Source: Pseudorhodobacter sp. MZDSW-24AT
GTDB taxonomy: Bacteria > Pseudomonadota > Alphaproteobacteria > Rhodobacterales > Rhodobacteraceae
Assembly: GCF_002794355.1 (NCBI RefSeq)
Contig: NZ_PGOI01000007.1
Coordinates: forward strand, 1 to 64,000
Length of the DNA stretch: 64,000 nt
Direction of reading: 5' to 3'
Notes under the pieces: model-generated
What the model was told of the DNA's origin: nothing
Seen by the model: only the letters and a program-made list of their open reading frames with translations
Databases searched by the model: none
Position numbers and translations under genes: made by a program
Shown: piece after piece, positions 45,946-54,276 of the stretch
Numbering within the stretch: the first letter of the stretch is position 1
Layout of the letters: the number at the start of each line of letters is the position of its first letter

Positions 45946-46383
45946 TTACAGCTTGAGATCATACGTCACCCATGGGGTGCGCAGGGCCATCTGGTCATAC
46001 AAACCACGCGCCCGGTAATTCGTCTCGGCGGTGATCCAGCGGATCACGCTCCAGCCTCTCCGCCGTCCTTCCTCGGCCACGCCCGCAATCAGGGCCTCGG
46101 CAGCCCCACCGCCCCGCGCGCCCGGATGCACGAACAGATCGTCCAGAAAGCCCCCGGTGCTCGCCGCCAGTGGCCGCGCGAAGCCGCGGAAATGCGCCAG
46201 CCCCACCAGCCTGTCCCCATCCACCGCCACCAAAGCCTCCACCTCATGCGCCGGATCAGTGATCCAGCCCCAAACCCGGGCGCGCATCTCCTCGGTCTGC
46301 TCCACCTGATAAAAGGCCGCATATCCCGCATAAAGCTCTGCCCATGCCGCAAAATCCGAAGGCCGTGGTGTCCGTGTCTGCAT
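45946..46383 (-). CDS. GNAT-family N-acetyltransferase
   Basis: 145-residue acetyltransferase. The acetyl-CoA region is DDLFVHPGARGGGAAEALIAGVAEEGRRRGWSVIRWITAETNYRARGLYDQM. The substrate is unknown. The start at 46383 (MQTRTPRPSDFAAWAELY) is chosen for GGAGA 7 nt upstream; the longer frame from 46458 runs through the divergent promoter region of the next gene. Confidence 0.82.
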   Translation of the reverse strand: MQTRTPRPSDFAAWAELYAGYAAFYQVEQTEEMRARVWGWITDPAHEVEALVAVDGDRLVGLAHFRGFARPLAASTGGFLDDLFVHPGARGGGAAEALIAGVAEEGRRRGWSVIRWITAETNYRARGLYDQMALRTPWVTYDLKL

Positions 46384-46452
46384 CTGTGGTCTCCTTTTGC
46401 CTTCGCCCATCCTCGCACACCCATCGCGCCACGCGAAAGTCCGAGAAAGCAC

Positions 46453-46470
46453 TGTCATTTTTTCCTGACA
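46453..46470. promoter_or_regulatory. PpsR/CrtJ-type site TGTC-N10-GACA upstream of the bciB-like gene
   Basis: TGTC at 46453-46456 and GACA at 46467-46470 match the full TGTcN10gACA consensus of the photosynthesis repressor PpsR/CrtJ (TGT-N12-ACA). It is 32 nt before the ATG of a gene homologous to a bacteriochlorophyll enzyme. A second CTGACA follows at 46480-46485. Confidence 0.55.
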
Positions 46471-46501
46471 CCCCTATCCTGACAGCATCGCAGGAGACGC
46501 C

Positions 46502-47737
46502 ATGTTCGATCACACCCGCCCCGGCCCCCAAACCCCCGCGCTGCCCGGCGGCCCCCGCTCCGGGCTTTGCACCGATTGCGGCGTCTCGCGGCTTGGCGAC
46601 GGTCGGGCCTGCGGACGGGCCTGCCAGTTCATCGCGCCGGATTACCCTGCGCTCGAACGCAACCTGCATGGCCGGACCGCACAGCCCGACACCGATGAAG
46701 CCTTCTTCGGCGTCATCCACAGCATGCAGCGCGCGCGGCTCATTGCCCCCGCGCCCGGGGCGCAATGGACCGGCATCACCACCACCCTCGCCGCAGCCTT
46801 GCTGCAACACGGCCTTGTCGATGCCGTGCTGACCGTGCTCCCCGACCCGACAGACCGCTGGAAACCGCTTCCGGCCATCATCACCGATCCCGCCGACATG
46901 GCCCGCGCGCGCGGCATGCGCATGGGCTGGGCGCCGACGCTGGCGCTGCTGGAACCCGCCCGCGCCGCCGGATATCGGCGCATCGCCTTCATCGGCATCC
47001 CCTGCCAGACCTATGCCCTGCGCGCGCTCGAAGCCGAGCTGAACCTTGACGCCCTCTATGTCATCGGCACGCCTTGCTCCGACAACACCACCACCGAAAA
47101 CTTCCACCGCTTCCTGACCCTGCTCGACACCGCCCCCGACCGGATCAGCTATCTGGAATTCCGCGCCGATTTCCGGGTCGAACTGCGCTTTGATGACGGG
47201 CGCAAGCCAAGGTTCATTCCGTTTTTGCAACTGCCGATCAGCCGCTTGCCCGCGGATTTCTTCCCCACCACCTGCAAGACCTGCGTCGATTACACCAATC
47301 GCCTCTCCGATATCACGGTGGGCTATATGGGCGGCGACGGGGATCAATGGATCATCGCCCGCAACGCGCGCGGCGCCCGGCTGTTGTCGCTGATCGCGCC
47401 GCTGCTGCACACCGCGCCCCTCACCACGTCAGGCGCGCGCGGCGCCGCCGTCAAAGGCTTTGCCGCCAACACCGCCCGCGCCGCAGGCGGCCTTCCGCTG
47501 CGCCGCATGCCCAACTGGCTCCGCCCGCTGGTGGGCGTGATCCAGCGCCATTTCGGCCCCAAAGGGCTGGAATTCGCCCGCGCCCGGGTCGAGATGAAAG
47601 CCGTCGAAACCGTGCTCCACCTCCGCCGCAGCCATCCCGCGCGGCTCAAGAACATGGTCCCCGCCCATGTCTGGGCGCTTGCCGCCCGCTACGGGCTCGG
47701 CCCCGCCCCGGGCGAGACGCGCGATCCCCCCCGGTAA
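46502..47737 (+). CDS. bciB: BciB-like ferredoxin-dependent 8-vinyl reductase (FrhB/coenzyme F420 hydrogenase beta family)
   Basis: 411-residue Fe-S flavoprotein. The N-terminal Cys cluster (GLCTDCGVSRLGDGRACGRACQFI) and the order of motifs (PALERNLHGR, FFGVIHSMQRAR, GAQWTGI, RWKPLPAIITDPADMARARG, YVIGTPCSDN, CKTCVDYTNRLSDITVGYMGG, GPKGLEFARARVEM, LHLRRSHPARLKNMVP) follow cyanobacterial BciB/HCAR closely. BciB reduces the C8-vinyl group of (bacterio)chlorophyllide precursors. No other bch gene is in the window, so the pathway assignment rests on the protein pattern and the PpsR-type site upstream. Alternative: another FrhB-family reductase. Confidence 0.75.
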   Translation: MFDHTRPGPQTPALPGGPRSGLCTDCGVSRLGDGRACGRACQFIAPDYPALERNLHGRTAQPDTDEAFFGVIHSMQRARLIAPAPGAQWTGITTTLAAALLQHGLVDAVLTVLPDPTDRWKPLPAIITDPADMARARGMRMGWAPTLALLEPARAAGYRRIAFIGIPCQTYALRALEAELNLDALYVIGTPCSDNTTTENFHRFLTLLDTAPDRISYLEFRADFRVELRFDDGRKPRFIPFLQLPISRLPADFFPTTCKTCVDYTNRLSDITVGYMGGDGDQWIIARNARGARLLSLIAPLLHTAPLTTSGARGAAVKGFAANTARAAGGLPLRRMPNWLRPLVGVIQRHFGPKGLEFARARVEMKAVETVLHLRRSHPARLKNMVPAHVWALAARYGLGPAPGETRDPPR

Positions 47738-47749
47738 ACTCCCAGGCGG

Positions 47750-48724
47750 TCACGCCATCCGCAGCGCCACATCCAGCATGCGGTTCGAAAATCCCCATTC
47801 ATTGTCGTACCACCCAAACACGCGCAGCAGGCCGCCCGCCGTCACCCGCGTTTCCGGCGTGGCCATCACGATGCTCTCTGGCCGCGCCCGCAGATCGGTC
47901 GACACCAGCGCCCGGTCGGTGACACCAATCACCCCGCCCGCCGCATGAAAGGCGGCGTTCACCGCCTCCACCGTCACCGGCCGCTCGGTCAGCACCGCCA
48001 GATCCACGCAAGACACGCTGGCCACCGGCACCCGCACCGCCGAACCTTCGATCCGCCCGGCAATCTCGGGCAGCACCTGATCCAGCAGACGCGAGGCGCT
48101 GGTGGTGGTGGGCACCATCGACAGCGCCGCCGCCCGGCTGCGCGCGTAATCGGCGGCGGGCGCGTCCACGGTCGGCTGGCTCCCCGTGTAGCAATGGATG
48201 GTCGTCATGGACCCGGTCACCACCCCCCATTCGCGCTGGATCAACCGCGCCAAAGGCGCCAGCGCATTGGTCGTGCAGGACGCATTCGACACGATCGCCT
48301 GCTCTGCCAGCATCGCGTCATTGGCCCCCAGAACCAGCGTCACCTCCGCCGCCTGCGACGGCCCCGAGATCAGCACCCGGCGCGCCCCCGCCCGCAGGCC
48401 CCGCGCCGCAACCTCGCGCGCATCCGCCCGACCGGTGCATTCCATCACCACATCCACGCCGCGCAGATCCAGCGCCGAAAGATCGGCCGCGCGGTGCAAG
48501 GGAATCGCCCGACCATTCACCACCAAGGCATCGCGCTCCAGCGCGACACTGCCCCGCCATGGCCCGAACACGCTGTCATATTCAAACAGATGCGCGCACA
48601 TTTCGGGCGCGGCGATGTCATTGATCCCCACCACCTCCAAACCGTGCCAGCGCGCAGGCTCGGCGGCCCAAGCCCGCAGAACCGACCGCCCGATCCGGCC
48701 AAATCCATTGATGAAAACCCGCAT
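47750..48724 (-). CDS. Glyceraldehyde-3-phosphate dehydrogenase paralogue downstream of the bhc operon
   Basis: 324-residue GAPDH with the start MRVFINGFGRIGRSVLRAW, catalytic Cys in NASCTTNALAPL, TTIHCYTGSQPTVD and the end FGWYDNEWGFSNRMLDVAL. It belongs to the GAPDH/erythrose-4-phosphate dehydrogenase superfamily and differs clearly from the arsenate-linked GAPDH at 9205-10215. It lies 86 nt downstream of bhcD on the same strand, so may be co-transcribed. A gluconeogenic role with oxaloacetate from the bhc cycle is possible but is inference. Confidence 0.88.
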   Translation of the reverse strand: MRVFINGFGRIGRSVLRAWAAEPARWHGLEVVGINDIAAPEMCAHLFEYDSVFGPWRGSVALERDALVVNGRAIPLHRAADLSALDLRGVDVVMECTGRADAREVAARGLRAGARRVLISGPSQAAEVTLVLGANDAMLAEQAIVSNASCTTNALAPLARLIQREWGVVTGSMTTIHCYTGSQPTVDAPAADYARSRAAALSMVPTTTSASRLLDQVLPEIAGRIEGSAVRVPVASVSCVDLAVLTERPVTVEAVNAAFHAAGGVIGVTDRALVSTDLRARPESIVMATPETRVTAGGLLRVFGWYDNEWGFSNRMLDVALRMA

Positions 48725-48810
48725 TCACTCCCCCTGGATCGGCCGCAGGATCATCACGCGGCCGCGCAAGGTGCAAGCGCCGCTTTGTCACCCGAACAAG
48801 GTTTCCCCCG

Positions 48811-49770
48811 TCACACCTCGACGACGATCCCCTGTCCGCGTTCTTCCGCCCGGCGCACCGCCATCGCAGCCACCGCCAGATCCTGCAAGCCGACGCCCGT
48901 GCCATCAAACAGCGTGATCTCCTCGGCCCCCTGCCGTCCGGGATGCTGGCCGGTCACGACATCGCCCAAAGGCACGATCTGCGCCGGGCTCAGCAGCCCC
49001 TGCGCCACCGCATGCTGGGCCTCGCCAATCGACACCGACTGCGCCAGCTCATCGGTGAACACGCGGGCCCGCGCCAGCAGGTCCGGCGCCACCTCCTGCT
49101 TGCCCTTGGTATCGGTTCCCATGCAGGCCAGATGCGTCCCGGCCGAGACATGCGCCCCCAGCAGGCACGCGGCGGGCGAGGAGGTGATCGTCACGATCAC
49201 ATCCGCCTCGCGCATCCGGTCCAGCGGCACCGCCTCGAAAGGCAAGCCCAGTTCCGCGGCAACCGCGCCCAGCCGGGTCAGCATCTCGGGATGCAGGTTC
49301 CACGCGATCACCCGTTCAAAGCGGCGCACCCGCGCCGCCGCGCGCAGCTGAAACGCCGCCTGATGCCCTGCCCCCACCATGCCCAGCACCCGCGCCTCTG
49401 GCCGTGCCAAGCGGTCGATCGAAATGGCACTGGCCGCCGCCGTGCGCAGCGCGGTCAGCAACCCGCCCCCCACCATGGCAACGGGCCGCCCGGTCTCGGG
49501 GTCGAACAGGAACACGGTGGACTGATGGTTGATGATGCCGCGCGAGGCATTGCCGGGAAAGTAGCCCCCGGCCTTCACCCCCAATTGCCCGCCCGCCCGG
49601 TCCAGCCCGGATTTAAAGCCGTATTGCCGCCCTTCGCCCAAGGCTTCGCGCACCACATCAAAGTTGCGCGCCTCCCCGCGCGACATCGCGGCGAAGACCG
49701 CCTCGATCGCGGCAAAGGCATCCTCGGGCGAAACAAGCCCCGCAATCAGCGCTTCCGGCACGATTCTCAT
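48811..49770 (-). CDS. bhcD: BhcD, iminosuccinate reductase (ornithine cyclodeaminase/mu-crystallin fold)
   Basis: 319-residue NAD(P)-dependent imine reductase that turns iminosuccinate into aspartate, closing the beta-hydroxyaspartate cycle. The family stretches are FKSGLDRAGGQLGVKAGGYFPGN, NHQSTVFLFDPETGRPVAMVGGGLLTALRTAAASAISIDRLARP and the Rossmann motif VLGMVGAGHQAAFQLRA. The functional call relies on the gene order bhcA-B-C-D next to an IclR gene, as in Paracoccus denitrificans. It is 78 nt after bhcC. Confidence 0.92.
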   Translation of the reverse strand: MRIVPEALIAGLVSPEDAFAAIEAVFAAMSRGEARNFDVVREALGEGRQYGFKSGLDRAGGQLGVKAGGYFPGNASRGIINHQSTVFLFDPETGRPVAMVGGGLLTALRTAAASAISIDRLARPEARVLGMVGAGHQAAFQLRAAARVRRFERVIAWNLHPEMLTRLGAVAAELGLPFEAVPLDRMREADVIVTITSSPAACLLGAHVSAGTHLACMGTDTKGKQEVAPDLLARARVFTDELAQSVSIGEAQHAVAQGLLSPAQIVPLGDVVTGQHPGRQGAEEITLFDGTGVGLQDLAVAAMAVRRAEERGQGIVVEV

Positions 49771-49848
49771 GGCCACACCCGTGTCATGACGTTTGCCATA
49801 CGCGCGCCATACGCAGGCCCGACGCACATCATACGCGCAATATTCATC

Positions 49849-51012
49849 TCAAAAGGCCTTTCCGCGCGCCGAAACCGGCCAGACCACCTCCACCTTGCCG
49901 CCCCGCACACCGACATACCAATCATGAACGTTGCAGGTGGGGTCACAATGCCCCGGCACCAGCCGCAGCTTGTCATTCACCTTCAAAACCCCCGCCGGAT
50001 CTTCAACCACGCCATGTTCGTCACTGCATTTGACGTATTTCACATCGGTGCGACCAAAGATCACCGGCAGCCCAGAATCCACCGATTGCGCCTTCAAACC
50101 GGCATCGACAATCGCCTTGTCCGCCTTGGCATGGCTCATGACCGAGGTCAGGATGAACAGCGCATTTTCCCATTCGCCTTGGTCAATCCGCTGGCCGTCC
50201 TTGTCCAGAATGCGGCCATAATCGGCATCCATAAAGGCATAGCTGCCGCATTGCAGCTCGTTGTAAACCCCTGATGTGCTTTCAAAATAATAGCTGCCGG
50301 TGCCCCCGCCGCCCACGATGTCGCAGGCCAGCCCCACGGCCTTCAACGCCTCCACCGCGTCCTTCACCTGGCCCACCGCCAGATCGATCTTGGCCTTGCG
50401 GTCCGCATAACTTTCCATGTGCTGCATCGCGCCCTGATAGGCCTGCAACCCAGCGAATTTCAGCCCCGGCGCCGCCTCGATCGCACGCGCAATCGCCACC
50501 ACCTCCGGCGTGGTCTTCACCCCGCAGCGCCCGGCGCCGCAATCGATCTCGACCAGACATTCGATGGTGGTCCCATGGCGCAGCGCGGCCGCCGACAGAT
50601 CGGCCACATTCTCCGGCATATCCACGCAAACGATTGTTCTTGCACCCAGTTTCGGCAACCGCGCCAGCCGGTCGATCTTCGCCGGATCTCGCACTTGATT
50701 GCTGACCAGCACATCCCTGATGCCGCCGCGCGCAAAGACCTCGGCCTCGCTGACCTTCTGGCAGCACACGCCGACCGACCCGCCCAAGCGCTCTTGCAAC
50801 AGCGCCACATCCACCGATTTGTGCATCTTGCCATGCACCCGGTGCCGCATGCCATGCTCCCGGGCATAATCACCCATCTTCTTGATATTGCGCTCCAAAG
50901 CGTCAAGGTCCAGCACAAGGCACGGCGTCTGGATATCGGCCTCGTCCATCCCCGGCAGGGCCGGGATGTCATATCCAACCTCAAGGCCTTCAAACTCTGT
51001 GTGCTTGTTCAT
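49849..51012 (-). CDS. bhcC: BhcC, beta-hydroxyaspartate aldolase (D-threonine aldolase family)
   Basis: 387-residue PLP enzyme that condenses glycine and glyoxylate to (2R,3S)-beta-hydroxyaspartate. The alanine-racemase-type barrel has the PLP-Lys region RHRVHGKMHKSVDVALLQ (about residues 55-75); metal ligands are in the C-terminal VPGHCDPTCNVHDWYVGVRGG. DSD1/D-threonine aldolase fold. It sits 4 nt after bhcB, which supports tight coupling. The full-length frame begins MNKHTEFEGLEVGYDIPALP. Confidence 0.94.
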   Translation of the reverse strand: MNKHTEFEGLEVGYDIPALPGMDEADIQTPCLVLDLDALERNIKKMGDYAREHGMRHRVHGKMHKSVDVALLQERLGGSVGVCCQKVSEAEVFARGGIRDVLVSNQVRDPAKIDRLARLPKLGARTIVCVDMPENVADLSAAALRHGTTIECLVEIDCGAGRCGVKTTPEVVAIARAIEAAPGLKFAGLQAYQGAMQHMESYADRKAKIDLAVGQVKDAVEALKAVGLACDIVGGGGTGSYYFESTSGVYNELQCGSYAFMDADYGRILDKDGQRIDQGEWENALFILTSVMSHAKADKAIVDAGLKAQSVDSGLPVIFGRTDVKYVKCSDEHGVVEDPAGVLKVNDKLRLVPGHCDPTCNVHDWYVGVRGGKVEVVWPVSARGKAF

Positions 51013-51016
51013 GATG

Positions 51017-52000
51017 TCACCCTTTCATCCAAGGCAAAGTATCCAGATCGACGTTTCCCCCCGTGATGATGACGCCAACGCGCCGCCCTCGGAAAACATC
51101 CTTGTTTTTCAGGATGGTGGCCAATGGCACTGCACAGCTTGGCTCCATCACAATCTTCATCCGCTTCCATGTCAGCTTCATCGCCGCGACGATCTCCTCT
51201 TCCGTGGCGGTGAAGATATTTGCGACATGGTTGGAAACGAAATGCCACGTCAAATCCTTCAGCGGCACCTTCAACCCGTCGGCGACCGTGTCGGGCGCAT
51301 CATCGGCAATGATGCGCCCCGCCTTGAAACTGCGATAGGCGTCATCGGCATTCAACGGCTCGGCGGCATAAACATCCACGCCGGGGACCAGCGCACTCAT
51401 CGTCAGGCAGGTGCCGGAAATCATCCCCCCACCCCCAATCGGTGCGACCACACAGTCCAGATCCTCAACCTGTTCAAGCAGTTCGCGCGAACAGGTCGCC
51501 TGCCCGGCGATCACCCGCGGGTCATTATAGGGGTGCACAAATTCTCCTCCGCTCTGCGCCTGCACCTGCGCAAACACCGCTTCACGACTGCTGGTCGACG
51601 GTTCGCATTCGGTGATCACTCCGCCATAGCCGCGCACCGCATCCTTCTTGGCCTGCGGTGCCGTGCGCGGCATCACCACATTGCACGGGATCCCCCGCCG
51701 CCCCGCCGCATAGGACAGCGACAGCGCATGGTTCCCGCTCGAATGGGTGCACACACCCAACCGGGCCCGGTCTTCGGTCAAACCAAACACCGCATTACAG
51801 GCCCCACGCACCTTAAACGCTCCTGCCTTCTGGAAGTTCTCGCATTTGAAGAACAACTCCGCCCCGACCAAGTCATTCAAATAGCTCGAAGTCAGCACCG
51901 GCGTGCGATGGATATGCGGACGGATACGGTCATGCGCCGCGGTCACGTCGGCAAAGGTGGGGATATACATGGCGGGCATGTCTTTCATCGGTTGATCCAT
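51017..52000 (-). CDS. bhcB: BhcB, beta-hydroxyaspartate dehydratase (threonine/serine dehydratase family)
   Basis: 327-residue PLP enzyme that dehydrates beta-hydroxyaspartate to iminosuccinate. Visible are the PLP-Lys motif FKCENFQKAGAFKVRGACNAVFG, the Ser loop THSSGNHALSLSYAA, VVMPRTAPQAKKDAV, the Gly-rich PLP-phosphate site PIGGGGMISGTC and the end VGVIITGGNVDLDTLPW. Start uncertain among ATGs at 52000, 51988, 51979 and 51970; 52000 is chosen with weak GGACAGAGA upstream. A GC hairpin (52027-52044) separates it from bhcA. Confidence 0.93.
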   Translation of the reverse strand: MDQPMKDMPAMYIPTFADVTAAHDRIRPHIHRTPVLTSSYLNDLVGAELFFKCENFQKAGAFKVRGACNAVFGLTEDRARLGVCTHSSGNHALSLSYAAGRRGIPCNVVMPRTAPQAKKDAVRGYGGVITECEPSTSSREAVFAQVQAQSGGEFVHPYNDPRVIAGQATCSRELLEQVEDLDCVVAPIGGGGMISGTCLTMSALVPGVDVYAAEPLNADDAYRSFKAGRIIADDAPDTVADGLKVPLKDLTWHFVSNHVANIFTATEEEIVAAMKLTWKRMKIVMEPSCAVPLATILKNKDVFRGRRVGVIITGGNVDLDTLPWMKG

Positions 52001-52026
52001 TCTCTGTCCAAAAGCACCCCGGGAGT

Positions 52027-52044
52027 CCGGGGGATGGCCCCCGG
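52027..52044 (-). repeat. GC hairpin between bhcA and bhcB, part of a dispersed repeat
   Basis: CCGGGGG-ATGG-CCCCCGG in the 50-nt bhcA-bhcB gap. The same hairpin with one changed loop base occurs at 29887-29904. Without a T-tract it more likely affects mRNA stability or partial attenuation within the operon. Confidence 0.6.
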
Positions 52045-52050
52045 TCCGCC

Positions 52051-53241
52051 TCACTCTGCGGCGATCGCCAACGCGCCGGTCGAGCCGCGATAATACTCCT
52101 GCGCGGCAGCCACACCGGAGCCGAGTTTGATGGGCCACCCCAGATCCGCCATGCACATCTCGGCCGTGGCGAGACCGGACAGGACCATTACATCGGAAAG
52201 CATCCCCAGATGGCCGATCCGGAACACCTTGCCCGCGACCTCGCCGAGCCCCACGCCAAAGGCGACGCCGTATTTCTCTGCTGCGAGCTTGACCAGATCG
52301 GTGCCGTTACAGCCATCAGGCACCAGCACGGCGGTCACGGTATCGGAAAAAAGCACGGGTGCGGCGGCGCAGGGCCGCATCCCCCAAGCGGCAACGGCGC
52401 GGCGCACACCTTCGGCCAAGCGATGATGGCGGGCGTAGACAGCGTCCAGACCCTCATCCTCCAACATCTCCACCGCCCGCGCGAGCCCGGCGATCAGGCC
52501 GACAGCGGGCGTGTAAGGATAGCCACCGGCGGCATAGCTTTTCAGCATGTCCCGGAAATCAAAGAATGTGCGGAGGAGAGTGGCGGTCTGCATCGTCGCC
52601 AAGGCCTTCGGGCTCACGCCAAGGATCGCCAGACCGGCGGGGAGCATGAAGCCTTTCTGGCTGCCCGCCACCGCAATATCGACACCCCAAGCCGCCATAT
52701 CAAAAGGCATCGACCCGATGGAGGACACCCCGTCGACCAGCAGCAAGGCCGGGTGTTTGGCTGCGTCGAGGGCGCGGCGCAGGCCGCCGATATCAGAGCG
52801 GACGCCGGTCGCGGTTTCGTTGTGGGTGGCGAGCACGGCCTTGATCTGGCCGCCGGGATCGGCCCGCAGTGCGGCCTCGATCCGCTGAAGGGGCACGCCT
52901 TCACCCCATGGGGTCTCGAGGATCTCGACGTTCAGGCCGTGGCGCTGGCACAGGTCGATCCAGCGGTGGCTGAACATGCCGTGGCGCGCGGCAAGGACGG
53001 TGTCGCCGGGGGAGAGGGTGTTGGTGATGGCGGCCTCCCAGCCGCCGGTGCCGGTGGAGGGCAGCAGGATCACCTCACCCTCGGCCATCCCCAGCACCCG
53101 CCGCACGCCAGCGACCGCAGGCTGGAACAGCCGGGCGAAGGCGGGGGAGCGGTGGTCGAGGGTGGGGATGTCGCAGGCCTTGCGGATGGGATCGGGGATA
53201 TTGGTCGGGCCGGGGATGAAAACGGGGTTCTGGGCATACAT
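52051..53241 (-). CDS. bhcA: BhcA, aspartate-glyoxylate aminotransferase
   Basis: 396-residue PLP aminotransferase (class V, serine-glyoxylate aminotransferase-like) that aminates glyoxylate to glycine using aspartate, giving oxaloacetate. Features are FIPGPTNIPDPIRKACDIPTLDHRSPAF, the STGTGGWEAAITNTLSPGD loop, VDGVSSIGSMPFDMAAWGVDIAVAGSQKGFMLP with the PLP Lys, and the end [18 protein letters not shown]. It is first in the leftward bhcABCD operon and divergent from bhcR. By sequence alone it might be called a serine-glyoxylate aminotransferase; the operon fixes the role. Confidence 0.94.
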   Translation of the reverse strand: MYAQNPVFIPGPTNIPDPIRKACDIPTLDHRSPAFARLFQPAVAGVRRVLGMAEGEVILLPSTGTGGWEAAITNTLSPGDTVLAARHGMFSHRWIDLCQRHGLNVEILETPWGEGVPLQRIEAALRADPGGQIKAVLATHNETATGVRSDIGGLRRALDAAKHPALLLVDGVSSIGSMPFDMAAWGVDIAVAGSQKGFMLPAGLAILGVSPKALATMQTATLLRTFFDFRDMLKSYAAGGYPYTPAVGLIAGLARAVEMLEDEGLDAVYARHHRLAEGVRRAVAAWGMRPCAAAPVLFSDTVTAVLVPDGCNGTDLVKLAAEKYGVAFGVGLGEVAGKVFRIGHLGMLSDVMVLSGLATAEMCMADLGWPIKLGSGVAAAQEYYRGSTGALAIAAE

Positions 53242-53300
53242 GGGGGCGCCTCCTCACGCTGATGAGAGGAGATTAGCCGATGTCACACAGAGAGCATATT

Positions 53301-53353
53301 TTTTCGAAAAGTTTTTTCATTTTTGGAAATTTGCGCTATTATGGCGCAATTTC
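53301..53353. promoter_or_regulatory. Candidate BhcR operators in the bhcA/bhcR divergent region
   Basis: The AT-rich 155-nt divergent region holds TTTTCGAAAA (perfect palindrome, 53301-53310) and TTGCGC-N7-GCGCAA (53331-53349) inside a longer dyad GAAATTTGCGC...GCGCAATTTC (53326-53353). Its AT content is far higher than in the flanking genes. Confidence 0.55.
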
Positions 53354-53396
53354 AAGCCTCAAGCCTTTTTCATCAGGACAAAGGGGAGTGTGAGAC

Positions 53397-54212
53397 ATGG
53401 CGATCTCTGCACGGCCGCGGGGCCGACCGAAAGCCTTTCATGACAAGACCGACCAGAACACGATCCAAGCGCTGGACCGTGGGCTGAGCCTGCTGGAACG
53501 CGTTGCGGCACGTCCGGGCCTGTCACTTTCGGAACTCGCGGCAGAGAGCGGCGAGGCGGTGGCCACGGTGTTTCGCGCGCTGGTCACCTTGCAAGGTCAT
53601 GGCATGGTGGAAGCCGAGGACGGCGGCCAGCTGTGGCACATCGGACCGGGCGCGTTCCGCGTGGGCAATGCGTTCCTGCGCCGCACCAAGGTGGTGGAGC
53701 GCGCGCGTCAGCCGATGGACGCACTCATGCGCGACACTGGTGAGACCGCCAATCTGGGCATCGAGGCCGGGGATGAGGTGTTGTTCCTGAGCCAAGTCGA
53801 AACCCATGAGGCGATCCGCGCCTTTTTCCCACCGGGCACCAAGGCTCCGATGCATGTCTCGGGCATCGGAAAGGCACTGCTGGCGTGGTATTCCGAGATG
53901 CGGGTGGCGCGGATTCTGGCGGCCAAGGGGCTGGAGCGGTCGACTCCCGCTACCCATGTGACAGCCGAGGCCCTGCGCGCCGATCTGGCGCAAATCCGCA
54001 TGCGCGGCTTTGCGATCGATGACCAGGAGCGCGCGCCCGGGATGCGCTGTATCGCAGCTCCGATCTTCAACAGCCATGGCGAGCCGGTCGCGGGCTTGTC
54101 GGTCTCTGGCCCGGCGTTTCGCATTGCGCTGGAGGAGGCCCCGCGCATCGGCGCACTGGTGCGCGCGGCGGCGGACCGGGTGACGCAAGCCACGGGCGGG
54201 GCGCAGCCCTGA
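53397..54212 (+). CDS. bhcR: BhcR, IclR-family regulator of the beta-hydroxyaspartate cycle
   Basis: 271-residue IclR regulator. The N-terminal helix-turn-helix (NTIQALDRGLSLLERVAARPGLSLSELAAESGEAVATVFRALVTLQGHGMVE) is followed by the IclR effector domain (HVSGIGKALLAWYSE, GFAIDDQERAPGMRCIAAPIFNSHGEPVAGLSVSGPAFRI). In Paracoccus denitrificans the homologous BhcR controls bhcABCD and responds to glyoxylate. Here it is divergent from bhcA with dyads between. AAGGGGAG precedes the ATG. Confidence 0.93.
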   Translation: MAISARPRGRPKAFHDKTDQNTIQALDRGLSLLERVAARPGLSLSELAAESGEAVATVFRALVTLQGHGMVEAEDGGQLWHIGPGAFRVGNAFLRRTKVVERARQPMDALMRDTGETANLGIEAGDEVLFLSQVETHEAIRAFFPPGTKAPMHVSGIGKALLAWYSEMRVARILAAKGLERSTPATHVTAEALRADLAQIRMRGFAIDDQERAPGMRCIAAPIFNSHGEPVAGLSVSGPAFRIALEEAPRIGALVRAAADRVTQATGGAQP

Positions 54213-54223
54213 GGCGCGCGCTC

Positions 54224-54271
54224 ATCGCTCTTTGCGGTCGCGCTTCGCAGCAAGCGACCGCAGGGAGCGAG
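54224..54271. terminator. Hairpin between bhcR and parC ends
   Basis: A long stem (GCTC..TGCGGTCGC with GCGACCGCA..GAGC) fills the 64-nt gap between two convergent genes. It has no long T-tract, so is probably a bidirectional terminator. Confidence 0.55.
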
Positions 54272-54276
54272 GAGCG

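Noticed and set aside
52051-53241. Annotation of bhcA as serine-glyoxylate or ureidoglycine-glyoxylate aminotransferase of the purine pathway
   Set aside because: The operon with bhcB, bhcC, bhcD and a divergent IclR gene fits aspartate-glyoxylate aminotransferase; enzyme assay would settle it.
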